Shown here one piece after another: positions 1 through 7,584 of a stretch of DNA of 15,491 bases; the first letter of the stretch is position 1; every line of letters begins with the position of its first letter. Source of the stretch: Deltaproteobacteria bacterium (GTDB lineage: Bacteria; Myxococcota_A; UBA9160; PR03); the NCBI GenBank assembly GCA_018262315.1, contig JAGSPS010000075.1, positions 1-15,491 on the forward strand. Direction: 5' to 3'. The translations under genes were made by a program, and so were the position numbers. The notes under the pieces were generated by a model. That model was not told the origin of the DNA. It ran no database searches and saw only the letters and a list, made by a program, of their open reading frames with translations.

Positions 1-115
1 TCAGGATCGGACCAGTGGCGTCTTTCCGCGGTCGTCCCCGGTTACAGCGACGGGCTCGCGCCGGATTCACACCGGCTTCCGCGCCGCTCGAACAGGTCCG
101 GATTTCTCCCCGGCC
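1..115 (-). promoter_or_regulatory. Cobalamin riboswitch (partial, cut by window edge)
   Basis: Read on the minus strand, this stretch carries the conserved core of the cobalamin (B12) riboswitch. Bases 80-61 read GGAAGCCGGTGTGAATCCGG, bases 55-40 read GCCCGTCGCTGTAACC, and bases 19-12 read GCCACTGG. These match, in order and spacing, the GGGAAxCCGGTGxxAxTCCGG, CCCGCxACTGTAA and GCCACTG blocks of the family. The 3' part (the GGAAGG and AGCCAGGAGACC blocks) lies beyond base 1, so the aptamer is incomplete here. The 5' boundary is approximate. The controlled gene lies to the left on the minus strand; in this family it is usually a B12 transporter, a B12 biosynthesis gene or a B12-independent isoenzyme, and the window does not show which. 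No convincing promoter is visible between this element and the upstream gene stop at 233. Confidence 0.82.
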
Positions 116-129
116 GTCACTCGAGCAGC

Positions 130-149
130 CCCCGGTGTCTCGACCGGGG
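130..149 (-). other. Perfect hairpin upstream of riboswitch core
   Basis: Bases 130-136 (CCCCGGT) and 143-149 (ACCGGGG) form a perfect 7-bp stem around a 6-base loop. There is no T-run on either side, so it is not a canonical intrinsic terminator. It may be a 5' stem of the riboswitch leader or a stop structure for the upstream gene. Both readings are inference. Confidence 0.35.
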
Positions 150-214
150 AGCCCTCCCACGCCAATTCCAAGATCGCTGCTTAGCATGCGCCCCGGCGGC
201 GCGCCAAGCCCGTA

Positions 215-230
215 CGCGCCGAGCGGCGCG
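215..230 (-). terminator. Possible hairpin after the dehydratase-mutase gene
   Basis: CGCGCC (215-220) and GGCGCG (225-230) pair around a 4-base loop just downstream of the stop codon of the minus-strand gene (233-235). It sits where a terminator would, but no U-tract follows and the region is GC-rich enough for chance hairpins. It separates the fusion gene from the riboswitch leader further on. Confidence 0.25.
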
Positions 231-232
231 CG

Positions 233-1453
233 TCAGCGCCGGGCGTCGTGCGACGGGGCCGTCGATGCGCGGCGCACCGCGAGCAGCGCGTCGCGCAGAG
301 CGGTCCGCGCGGGCGCGTCGAGCCAGACGTCGACGGGACCCCAGTCCGCGCCGTCGAGCGATGACGCCGGGATCGGCGCCGTCGCGGCGAGCGCGCTCAC
401 GATGCGGTCGCCGAGCGCACCGATCGCCGGTCGCAGCGCCTGCTCCAGGTCGAGGTCGGGGGCGTCGTCGCGCGCGCTGGTGTCGCGCTCCTGCACATGC
501 CTCGCAGCTTCGATCTGCACACGGAACAGCGACTCGACCGACGCCGCGTCGAGTCCCGCGGCGCGCGCCCGCGCGCGAACGCCCGCGAGCACGCGCGCTT
601 CGCGCTCGGGATCATCGATTGCGAGCCCGCGTGCGGCTTTCGCGCGCGCCACTGCGGGCATCAGCGCGAGGCGCCGCGCCAGCAGATCGAGCAGGTGATC
701 GGCGTCGCTGCGGCGCGCCGACGCGCCGAGCCAGCGCGCACGCACCGCGTCGACCTGCGCTTCGTTGCGCGCGAGCCAGGCGTCGAGTCGCGGGCCGAGA
801 TCGCGGGCGCGCGCCGGCGCCACCCAGAACACCTTGCGATCGACGGGAGGCTCGCACGTCTCGGGCCACGCGCCCTTTCCACGGCCCCGGAAATGCGCGA
901 TCTCGAAGCGGTCGGTGACGATCGCATCGACTTCGCCACGCGCCAGCAGCTCGGGAAGCGACAGGTTGCCGTCGACGGCGCGCAACTCGGCGCCGTCGAA
1001 GCGCTTGCGCGCGAAGCGTTCGAGCGCGCCACCGCGATTCACAGCGACTCGTTTCGGTGTTGCGCTGCCGAGCACACAGGGACCGCTCGTCGCGACGGCC
1101 CGCGTCAGGTACCCGGTGACCGCGCGCTCGGGCGTCGCGGTGACGCCGCCCATCGCGACGTCGAAGCGATCGGCGGCGACGTCGGCCGCGAGTTCGGGCC
1201 AGCGGAACGACACCCATTCGATGCGCAGCCCGGCTTCGCGCGTGAAGCGTTCGGCCAACTCGATGTCGAAGCCCACACGCGTTCCGTCGCGCTCGACGGA
1301 AAACGGCGGGTAGTCGCCACTCGTGCCGATCCGCAGCAGCTGCGGCAGCGCGGGCACGCTCTGGGCAGCCGCCGGGAGCAACGGCGGCGCGCTCGCTGCA
1401 ATCAACCACGCGGCGAGGGCGAAGCGCGAGCGGCAGAGCCGGGATCTAGACAT
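233..1453 (-). CDS. Exported cyclohexadienyl dehydratase-chorismate mutase fusion (PheC-AroQ)
   Basis: A 406-residue bifunctional enzyme predicted to turn chorismate into prephenate and then into phenylpyruvate (or arogenate into phenylalanine) in the periplasm. Residues 1-30 look like a signal peptide: arginine-rich start, hydrophobic core, cleavage near AAA|Q. Residues about 39-243 are a solute-binding-protein-type cyclohexadienyl dehydratase: GDYPPFS (46-52), GFDIELA (61-67), DRFDVAMGG (95-103), the NRGG...FARK stretch (139-150) and DAIVTDRFE (176-184). Residues about 250-395 match secreted AroQ-gamma mutases such as M. tuberculosis Rv1885c. By eye its catalytic Arg49, Lys60, Asp69 and Arg72 align with R261, K272, D281 and R284, and Gln321 sits at its Glu109 position. 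Start: ATG at 1453 gives the clean signal peptide; AAGGGG lies 13 bases upstream. ATG at 1465 is possible, though that AAGGGG would be too close to it. The gene is divergent from amtB. Confidence 0.88.
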   Translation of the reverse strand: MSRSRLCRSRFALAAWLIAASAPPLLPAAAQSVPALPQLLRIGTSGDYPPFSVERDGTRVGFDIELAERFTREAGLRIEWVSFRWPELAADVAADRFDVAMGGVTATPERAVTGYLTRAVATSGPCVLGSATPKRVAVNRGGALERFARKRFDGAELRAVDGNLSLPELLARGEVDAIVTDRFEIAHFRGRGKGAWPETCEPPVDRKVFWVAPARARDLGPRLDAWLARNEAQVDAVRARWLGASARRSDADHLLDLLARRLALMPAVARAKAARGLAIDDPEREARVLAGVRARARAAGLDAASVESLFRVQIEAARHVQERDTSARDDAPDLDLEQALRPAIGALGDRIVSALAATAPIPASSLDGADWGPVDVWLDAPARTALRDALLAVRRASTAPSHDARR

Positions 1454-1544
1454 CGATTGCAGCATACCCCTTGCGTGCGGTTGCCGGATCATGCTGAACT
1501 GCGCCGAACTCGGCGCGCTCGGCGCCGCGATGGGGGAATCGAAC

Positions 1545-2795
1545 GTGCCCGACACCCAGCTCAACGCTGCCGATACCGCGTGGCTGCTCACGGCCACCGC
1601 ACTCGTGCTGTTCATGACGATCCCCGGGCTGTCGATCTTCTACGGCGGCCTGGTGCGGGCCAAGAACGTGCTGTCGGTCTTGATGCAATGTCTCGCGATC
1701 ACGGCGCTCGTGACGGTGTTGTGGGTCGCGTATGGCTACAGCCTCGCGTTCGACCAGCTCGGCGTGCGGGTCGATGCGAATGCACCCGCGACCTTCATCG
1801 GCGGCATCTCGAAGCTCTTCCTGCGCGGCGTCTCGAGCCACTCCCTCGTCGGTACGGTGCCCGAGAGCGTCTACATCACCTTCCAGATGACGTTCGCGAT
1901 CATTACGCCCGCGCTGATCGCCGGGGCCTTCGCCGAGCGCATGAAGTTCTCCGCGATGCTGTGGTTCAGCGCGTTGTGGTTCACGCTGGTGTACCTGCCG
2001 ATCTGCCACATGGTGTGGGGCGGCTCGAGCGGCTTCATGGCGCGCATGGAAGTCTTCGACTTCGCGGGCGGAATCGTGGTGCACATCACCGCCGGCTTCT
2101 CGGCCCTGGTAGCAGCGTTGGTGGTGGGCAACCGGCACGGCTATCCGCACACGCCGATGCCCCCGCACAGCCTGACGCTCACCGTGATCGGCACCGGCAT
2201 GCTCTGGGTCGGCTGGTTCGGTTTCAACGCGGGCAGCGCAGTGGCCGCCAACGGCCAGGCCGGCATGGCGATGCTGGTCACGCAGATCTCGCCGGCCGTG
2301 GCGGCGCTCACCTGGATGTCGATCGAGTGGGCGCGCTTCGGCAAGCCCAGCGTGCTCGGCTTCGCGACCGGCGCCATCGCGGGTCTCGCCGCGGTCACCC
2401 CCGGCGCCGGCACCGTGGGTCCCGCCGGAGCACTCGCTATCGGCATCGCCGCGGGAACCGCGTGCTTCTTCGGCGCCACCACGCTGAAGCGCTGGGGCGG
2501 CTACGACGATTCACTCGACGCCTTCGGGGTGCACGGTGTCGGTGGGCTGCTCGGCACGATCCTGGTGGGGATCTTTGCTGCGGAGCGCTTCGGCGGGCAG
2601 GTGAAGGACCTCGACATCACGCGACAACTCGGCGTGCAGGCGCTGTGTGCGGCGATCACGGTGGTGTGGAGCGTCGCGGTAACCTTCGTGCTGCTGAAGG
2701 GGATCGACCGGAGCATCGGCCTGCGTGCGGACGAGCAAGAAGAACGAAGTGGGTTGGACCTCTCCCTCCACAACGAGACTGGCTACAACTACTAG
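1545..2795 (+). CDS. amtB: Ammonium transporter (Amt family)
   Basis: A 416-residue inner-membrane ammonium channel with about eleven hydrophobic segments. The family signature is present as DFAGGIVVH followed by the small-residue helix ending VVGNR. The two pore histidines are H180 (GIVVHITAG) and H330 (FGVHGVGG), 150 residues apart, the same spacing as His168 and His318 of E. coli AmtB. The stretch FQMTFAIITPALIAGAFAER matches the helix carrying the Phe gate. The C-terminal tail (GLRADEQEERSGLDLSLH, then NETGYNY) is the conserved cytoplasmic tail that contacts PII proteins in characterised homologues. I chose the GTG at 1545 because GGGGGA stands 7 bases upstream; ATG at 1530 and 1491 are in frame but lack a ribosome site. 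There is no long leader before helix 1. No glnK follows, and I see no sigma-54 type -24/-12 element upstream. Confidence 0.93.
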   Translation: MPDTQLNAADTAWLLTATALVLFMTIPGLSIFYGGLVRAKNVLSVLMQCLAITALVTVLWVAYGYSLAFDQLGVRVDANAPATFIGGISKLFLRGVSSHSLVGTVPESVYITFQMTFAIITPALIAGAFAERMKFSAMLWFSALWFTLVYLPICHMVWGGSSGFMARMEVFDFAGGIVVHITAGFSALVAALVVGNRHGYPHTPMPPHSLTLTVIGTGMLWVGWFGFNAGSAVAANGQAGMAMLVTQISPAVAALTWMSIEWARFGKPSVLGFATGAIAGLAAVTPGAGTVGPAGALAIGIAAGTACFFGATTLKRWGGYDDSLDAFGVHGVGGLLGTILVGIFAAERFGGQVKDLDITRQLGVQALCAAITVVWSVAVTFVLLKGIDRSIGLRADEQEERSGLDLSLHNETGYNY

Positions 2796-2821
2796 TTACG
2801 GGGTTCGGGATGGGGTTGCAT

Positions 2822-2914
2822 CGAGGCTGGCGCCTCGGGGCGTGGGACCGGCCGCTGCAGCTGACGGCCGCTTCGCGGCCGCAGCTGAGCGGGTTGGCGG
2901 GGCGCTACGCGCCC
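2822..2914. repeat. Cluster of three GC-rich hairpins between amtB and CBS gene
   Basis: The gap after amtB holds three successive inverted repeats. The first is CGAGGC/GCCTCG (2822-2827 and 2832-2837). The second is CGGCCGC/GCGGCCG (2865-2871 and 2875-2881) with a TTC loop; it is extended by flanking CAGCTG copies to about 13 bp with one bulged A. The third is GGGCGC/GCGCCC (2900-2905 and 2909-2914) with a TAC loop. None has a T-run. They could end amtB transcription, act as an mRNA stabiliser, or be a small repeat element. The stems are visible; the role is unknown. Confidence 0.5.
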
Positions 2915-3015
2915 GGGAGAGGGCTGGCGGGGGCGCGGGCGTGAGGTCGGAGTCGTCGGTGGCGCGTCCTGCTTCGTTTGTCATGTTGCGTTCTACGCCA
3001 GCAGAGGAGCGCTCC

Positions 3016-3435
3016 ATGAAAGTCCGCGACTGGATGACCCACGAGGTCGCGTCGGTGCGGCGCAACGACCAGCTCGTGATCGCCGACGACCTGATGCGGC
3101 TCGGCCGAATCCGCCACACGCCGGTGCTCGAGGATCATTCCGACGACCTCGTCGGGATCGTGAGCCAGCGGGATCTGTTCCGCGGGGCGCTGGCGGCCGC
3201 GCTCGGGTATGGCCAGCACGCGCAGCAAAAAGTGCTGGGCATGCTGGTCATCAAGGACATCATGTCGACGAATCCCGTCACGACCACACCGGACACGCCG
3301 CTGGCCGACGCGGCTCGCGTCATGCTCGAGCGCAAGATCGGCTGCCTGCCGGTGCTCGAGGACGGCAGGCTGGTCGGGATCCTGACCGAGAGCGACTTCC
3401 TGCGCTTTGCGGTCGAGCACGCCGGCACCACCTGA
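3016..3435 (+). CDS. Two-CBS-domain protein
   Basis: A 139-residue soluble protein made of a single CBS pair (Bateman module) and nothing else. The first domain (about residues 1-60) runs from MKVRDWMTHEVASV through IRHTPVLE to LVGIVSQRDLF. The second (about 77-135) runs from IKDIMSTNPVTTTPDTPL through IGCLPVLEDGRLVGILTESDFLRF. Such modules bind adenosine nucleotides (AMP, ATP, SAM) and act as energy or ligand sensors. The substrate here cannot be read from sequence. The start at 3016 is firm: AGAGGAG lies 6 bases upstream. It stands 220 bases after amtB, with hairpins between, so co-transcription is doubtful. I do not recognise a specific named orthologue. Confidence 0.88.
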   Translation: MKVRDWMTHEVASVRRNDQLVIADDLMRLGRIRHTPVLEDHSDDLVGIVSQRDLFRGALAAALGYGQHAQQKVLGMLVIKDIMSTNPVTTTPDTPLADAARVMLERKIGCLPVLEDGRLVGILTESDFLRFAVEHAGTT

Positions 3436-3619
3436 GTGCGACGCCGGCGCTTCCCGACGCGTCGGAACGACGAGCCCGGCAGGAAGACGAGGAAGCTGCC
3501 GTCCGCGGCGCGCGACGCGGGCAGCAGGAAGCGCGTCGCGTGCTCCAACGTCGAGACCCCTCCAGTCCCTGACCTGCACGGCCGTTGCTAGGGTCGGCTC
3601 GATTCGGGGGGAACTGGGA

Positions 3620-5249
3620 ATGCCGATCCGATCCCACTCGCGTGCGTGGCGAACGTTCGCCGTCACGGTTCTCGCGGTTGCAGTTGCCAGCTGCGCGAGC
3701 CTGCGTTCGACACCGCCCCCGCCCTCCCTGCCGCCCCTCGACACGGCGGCCTCGGGATCCGCCCGTACCTATCTCTCGCTCGCCGATCTGCGCGAGGACG
3801 GCGGCGACTGGGCCGGCGCGCAGGCCGTCGTCGACAAGGCGCTGGCGCAGCAGCCGGCCAGCCACGCCCTGCTGCTGCGGCGCGCCGAGTTGCTGCTGCA
3901 GCGCGCCGAAGACGAGGACGTCCCCGAGCTGCGCGAGCAGGCGCGCGCGATCCTCGCGCGTTGCATCGAAATCGGCGATGCGGAATCACGGGCAGCGTCG
4001 GCATGGTTGGACTTCGACGACGGCCGTCGCGACGACGCGCTCGCCGCGGCGCACGCCGCCGCCGACGCCGATCCTGCGTCGCCGCGCGTACAGCGGATCC
4101 TCACCCATCTGCTCTTCCGCAACGGCGACTACCGGGGCGCCAAGAGCGCGGCCGAGCGCGCCGTGGAGCTGGCGCCGCGCTCGGGCGCAGCGCTACGTCT
4201 GCGCGCCCGCACGCGCGTCGCCGTCGGGGACGTCAGCGGCGGCTCGGCCGACGCGCGCGAAGTGCTGCGCATGCATCGCGACGACCCGGACGCGAGCGCG
4301 ATCCTTGCCGACACCTTTCTGAGACAGTTGGACACGAGAGATGCGCAGAGCACGCTGGCAGGCGTTCCACACGAGCGCCGCAATGTGCGCGTGCGGGTGT
4401 CGCTGGCTCGCATCGAACTCGGGGTGGGGCACGCCGAAGCAGGACGTGCGCTCCTCGAGGAAGCGGTCGCGTCGCAACCGAACGATGCGCAGGTCCACGA
4501 AGCGCTCGTCGCGCTCGACATCCGTGAAGGGCGTCCCGACGACTCGATCGCTCGCCCTCGATCCGAACGAGATCGCCACCTATCGTGCGCTCGTCGAGTG
4601 GCTGCGCGCGCGCACGCAGAGCAACGAGAGCGAGCGGCGCGCGGCCGAGCTGGGACTCGGCGCGGGCCCGACGCTCTTTGCAATCGGCCTGCTGCGCGAA
4701 GGCCAAAAGGATCGCAGCGGCGCCCGTGCGCACTTCCAGAAGGCGCTCGAAGCCGACCCGAACCTCGCCGTGGCGCGCGGCGCGCTCGCCGCGTCGCTTG
4801 CGGCGAACGGCGAGCAACTCGACCTGGCGCTCACGCTCGCGCGCGAGGCGCGCGCCGCGCGGCCGCGCGATCCCGAACTCGCGGACACGCTCGGCCTCGT
4901 CCACCTGCGTCGCGGTCAGGGCTCTGCGGCGCTCGAAGTGCTGGGCGAAGCAGCGGGCACCCAGTCCGTCTGGAGTCCCGGTTACGCGGAGGCGCTCTAC
5001 CACAGCGCGATGGCGTTCGAGATGATTCGCGAACCCGAAAGCGCCCGGCGCACCGTCGAAGTTGCGCTCGCCGCCGCCGCGGATCGCAAACCCGAGCCCT
5101 CCTGGTTGGCAAATGCGCGCGCGATTCTCGCGAGGTCGCACCCCGCACCGGTCGCGCCGCGGGAAACGCAACCCCCGCCAACCCCCGATCCCACGCCCGC
5201 GCCGACCGAAGCATCCAACGCCGAGCCCGCCCCTCCGCCAACCCCGTAG
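3620..5249 (+). pseudogene. TPR-repeat lipoprotein, frameshifted near 4550
   Basis: The coding signal changes frame inside one gene. From ATG 3620 the protein has a signal peptide and lipobox (VAVAS before Cys25), a Pro-rich linker, then TPR repeats to about residue 310 (REGRPDDSIAR). From about 4551 the TPR pattern continues one frame over (LALDPNEIATYRALVEWL) to a stop at 5249, ending in a Pro-rich tail. Restored length would be about 550 residues. A probable role is an outer-membrane-anchored protein-interaction scaffold; the partner is unknown. The start is backed by GGGGGGAAC just upstream and by the lipobox. Aligning to the 34-residue TPR consensus (G15, S20, then A27-L28-A29-L30-D31-P32) leaves 17 bases missing. 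The break may be a true mutation or an assembly fault. If translated as is, the first frame runs on without a stop into the next gene. Confidence 0.8.
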
Positions 5250-5251
5250 TC

Positions 5252-5350
5252 GTTGACTTGGGGACGTTCCTGAAGGCAACCAAGGCAACGATCGCAGGAA
5301 CGTCCCCAAGTCAACCAAGGCAACGCTGGCAGGAACGTCCCCAAAGCAAC
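5252..5350. repeat. REP/MITE-like element: 21-bp inverted arms plus 35-bp tandem repeat
   Basis: The whole gap between the TPR gene stop (5247-5249) and the next gene is one repeat structure. The left arm at 5252-5272 begins GTTGACTTGGGGACG. It is the exact reverse complement of 5295-5315, giving a perfect 21-bp stem with a 22-base loop. A third copy, in the same orientation as the right arm, lies at 5330-5350 with two mismatches. The right arm and third copy sit in two tandem 35-bp units (5277-5311 and 5312-5346), each starting CAACCAAGGCAACG. The left arm can therefore pair with either downstream copy. This looks like an extragenic palindromic or non-autonomous mobile repeat. No transposase is present in the window. 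Confidence 0.85.
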
Positions 5351-5365
5351 ATGCTGGGGCGCTTC

Positions 5366-6352
5366 ATGGCTGTGACTGTGGGCAAGCGTTGGCGCCACGT
5401 GCTTCCGTGGGCGATCTCTATCGCGCTGCTCGTCTATGTATTCGGCTGGGCGACCGACTGGCAGCGGCTGCGCAGCGCCGCGAACGCCGCGAACGTGCCC
5501 GCCTTCGTCGCCTTCGCCGCCGCCGACCGGCTGGCGTTCTTCCTGATCTGGACGCTGCTCCAAGCGCTCGCGCTGCGAAGCTTCGTCACGCACGTTCCGA
5601 TTCGCTCGGTGGTCGCCGTGCGCGGCGGCTCGGAGTTGCTGCGCACGATCAGCAACCCGCTCTCCGACGCCGCGTTCTTCGTGGGTCTCGGCCAGCTCGC
5701 CGGCAAGCGCTTCGACGCGGTGCTCGGTTCCGCGTTGCTTCCGGTGGTCTGCCACTTCGTCGTGATGCTGTTCATGATGACGCTGGCGCTGCCGACGCTT
5801 CCGGGTGGAATCACTGCCAATCGCGACGTCGCGATCACCGCCGGCGTTCTGTGGGCGATCCTGACCACGATCACGGTCGGCGTGCGATTCTCGACCACGC
5901 GGGGCTGGCGCTTCCCGGGCGCCCGCGGGATCCGCTCCTGGGCGGAGCGTTTCCCGCTCTCGCGGCTGCGGCCGTTCGTGCTCGGCTTCGTGGGTCTGGT
6001 GCTCTTCGACGTCACGATCCAGAAGCTCGCCTCGGCTGCGTTCGGGATCTCGATCCCGTGGCTCGCACTCGCCGCGCGCATCCCGGTGCTCTACCTCGCG
6101 CTGAGTATCCCGACGCTCGGCAACTTCGGCACGCGCGAGTTGACCTGGGCGGCGCTCTTCGCCGACTACGCCGACCGCGACACGCTGATCGCCTACGCGC
6201 TCGCCACCAACGCGGTCTTCTTGCTGATCAACCTCGCCCTCGGCCTGCTCTTCCTGCCGCGCGCGCTGCAACTGCTGGCGGCCGTCCGGAGCGCGCGCCG
6301 CGAGGGCGAAGCGCTCCCCGAACCGCTGCTGCACGACCCGACAGATCTCTAG
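5366..6352 (+). CDS. YbhN/UPF0104-like membrane protein (LPG synthase TM-region family)
   Basis: A 328-residue polytopic inner-membrane protein with about eight hydrophobic segments, the first at residues 12-30 (PWAISIALLVYVFGW). Overall layout and the motif near the end (LSIPTLGNFGTRELTWAALF) resemble the LPG_synthase_TM/UPF0104 family, where a PxxxGxxGxRE-like motif sits in the same place. Members include MprF flippase domains and YbhN, linked to moving or modifying lipids. No C-terminal synthetase domain is present, so a lipid flippase-type role is possible but unproven. I chose ATG 5366 because GGGG lies 6 bases upstream; ATG 5351 directly abuts the repeat element and has no ribosome site. 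The reading frame is open far upstream only because of the frameshift in the preceding gene. The stop lies nine bases from the end of the convergent hydrolase gene. Confidence 0.72.
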   Translation: MAVTVGKRWRHVLPWAISIALLVYVFGWATDWQRLRSAANAANVPAFVAFAAADRLAFFLIWTLLQALALRSFVTHVPIRSVVAVRGGSELLRTISNPLSDAAFFVGLGQLAGKRFDAVLGSALLPVVCHFVVMLFMMTLALPTLPGGITANRDVAITAGVLWAILTTITVGVRFSTTRGWRFPGARGIRSWAERFPLSRLRPFVLGFVGLVLFDVTIQKLASAAFGISIPWLALAARIPVLYLALSIPTLGNFGTRELTWAALFADYADRDTLIAYALATNAVFLLINLALGLLFLPRALQLLAAVRSARREGEALPEPLLHDPTDL

Positions 6353-6361
6353 TCGGCGTGT

Positions 6362-7537
6362 CTAGCTGCGAGCGAGCGCGGCGAACGCGGCCGCTGCGGG
6401 ACGCGGCCGTCGCTCTGCGTCGAAGAGCCCCACCTCGGTCACGCGACCGACCGGCTGGGTGAGCGCCGTGTCCCAGTCGTACTGATCGCCGCGGCTGTAC
6501 CAGCACAGGCCGCGCACCGGGAGACCGCGATCGCGCATGCCCCGCAAGCGCGCCGCGAAGGCGGCGAGCCACGCCTGCTGCTGATCGACGCCGAGACCCA
6601 GGTTCGACGTCTCGGCCACCCAGAAGTCGAGGCCGTAGCGTTCGTGCCAGCGACGCGCCGTCGTCTCGTACGCCGCGAGTCGATCTTCGATCGACCACGC
6701 ATCGAGCTTGCCCCCCACCGAGAGCACCGACACCGGATAGAAATCATGCCCGGCGATCGTGTTGGCCGTGGTCGCAAGCGCGTCGATCCGGCTGCGCACG
6801 GCGTCGTCGACACCGGAGAAGTGCCCGGCGATCTCGGGCGCGAGCGGCAGCCCGAAATGGAGATCCCAGACGGCCCAGGCGAGCGCGCGAATCCGCTCGG
6901 CCTCCGCGACATGCTCGGGCCCCGCCGGCACGGGACACGTAAAGCCCTCCGCGCCGATCCACCAGCCATCGCGATCGGCGCGGATCCGCGCCATCGCTTC
7001 GAGATTCGCGAGCGCGCAATGACAGAGCGCGTCGGCGAAGTCGGCGTGCGAACGCCTGCGCTCGTTCCAGATTCCGACGAGCGCGCTGTACATCGCGGTG
7101 ATGCACGGTTCGTTCACCGGCGTGAACCAGCGCGGCGCCGGGTAGCGAGCCAGGAACGCCTCGACGTAGCGCACGAACCCGTCCACCCAATCCGGTTCAC
7201 AGAAGCCCCGGTAGTGATCCGGCAACCCGAAATGGCAGAGGTCGACGACCGGCTCGAGCCCGTGCCGCTCGCACGCGGCGAGCGCGCGGTCCCAGAGCGA
7301 CCAGTCGTAGACGCCGGGCGCGCGCTCGGCCTGGCGCCACGGCATGCCGTAGCGCCACACGCGCACGCCGAGCGCCGCCACCGCCGCGAGATCCTCGTCC
7401 TGGCGTTCGAGATGGGCGCTGCGCGCGAACTCGTCCACGCGCACGGTCGCACCCTCGTGCGACACGAGCGGATCCGACCCCTCTTCGCCACACGACCACG
7501 CAAAGCGCGGAAACGACACGACACGCACGTCCGCCAT
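6362..7537 (-). CDS. Family 1 glycoside hydrolase (beta-glucosidase-like)
   Basis: A 391-residue TIM-barrel hydrolase without a signal peptide, so probably cytoplasmic. GH1 landmarks appear in order: RYGMPWRQAERAPGVYDW (62-79), DLCHFGLPDHY (99-109), the acid/base glutamate E143 in FTPVNEP, a HDFYPVS stretch (264-270) like the GH1 NYY motif, the probable nucleophile E309 in WVAETSN, and LCWYSRGDQYDW (344-355), which parallels the late YxWSLxDNxEW motif. It is shorter than typical GH1 enzymes (about 440-480) and its motifs are divergent, so it belongs to a side branch. The substrate (a beta-glucoside or beta-galactoside, or a transferase role) cannot be read. ATG 7537 has GGGAGGG almost touching it, too close for an ideal site; the GTG three codons in would have better spacing. 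It is divergent from arfB and convergent with the membrane protein gene. Confidence 0.82.
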   Translation of the reverse strand: MADVRVVSFPRFAWSCGEEGSDPLVSHEGATVRVDEFARSAHLERQDEDLAAVAALGVRVWRYGMPWRQAERAPGVYDWSLWDRALAACERHGLEPVVDLCHFGLPDHYRGFCEPDWVDGFVRYVEAFLARYPAPRWFTPVNEPCITAMYSALVGIWNERRRSHADFADALCHCALANLEAMARIRADRDGWWIGAEGFTCPVPAGPEHVAEAERIRALAWAVWDLHFGLPLAPEIAGHFSGVDDAVRSRIDALATTANTIAGHDFYPVSVLSVGGKLDAWSIEDRLAAYETTARRWHERYGLDFWVAETSNLGLGVDQQQAWLAAFAARLRGMRDRGLPVRGLCWYSRGDQYDWDTALTQPVGRVTEVGLFDAERRPRPAAAAFAALARS

Positions 7538-7584
7538 CCCTCCCAGGGCACCCGCCGCCCGTCTTCGCTACCACCCGCAACACC

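Noticed and set aside
497..2944. Very long plus-strand open frame over the fusion gene and amtB
   Set aside because: It is Arg/Ala/His-rich low-complexity translation opposite or out of frame with two genes that have clear family motifs; a high-GC artefact.
3135..3548. Minus-strand reading that looks protein-like at its start (ATRFLLPASRAADGSF)
   Set aside because: It runs into the CBS gene on the opposite strand, has no family match I recognise and no ribosome site; too weak to call even as a remnant.
3566..3594. Possible promoter with TAGGGT before the TPR gene
   Set aside because: The -10-like word is fair, but no -35 box is found at 16-18 bases; the same holds for TAGGAT at 12982 before the MMPL gene.
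5277..5346. Two 35-bp direct repeats considered as a mini CRISPR array
   Set aside because: The units are contiguous without spacers, one arm is inverted, and no cas gene is near.
4997..6334. Long minus-strand open frame opposite the membrane protein gene
   Set aside because: It is rich in Arg, Glu and Gln with no recognisable motif, and it crosses the repeat element; the plus strand has clear membrane segments.
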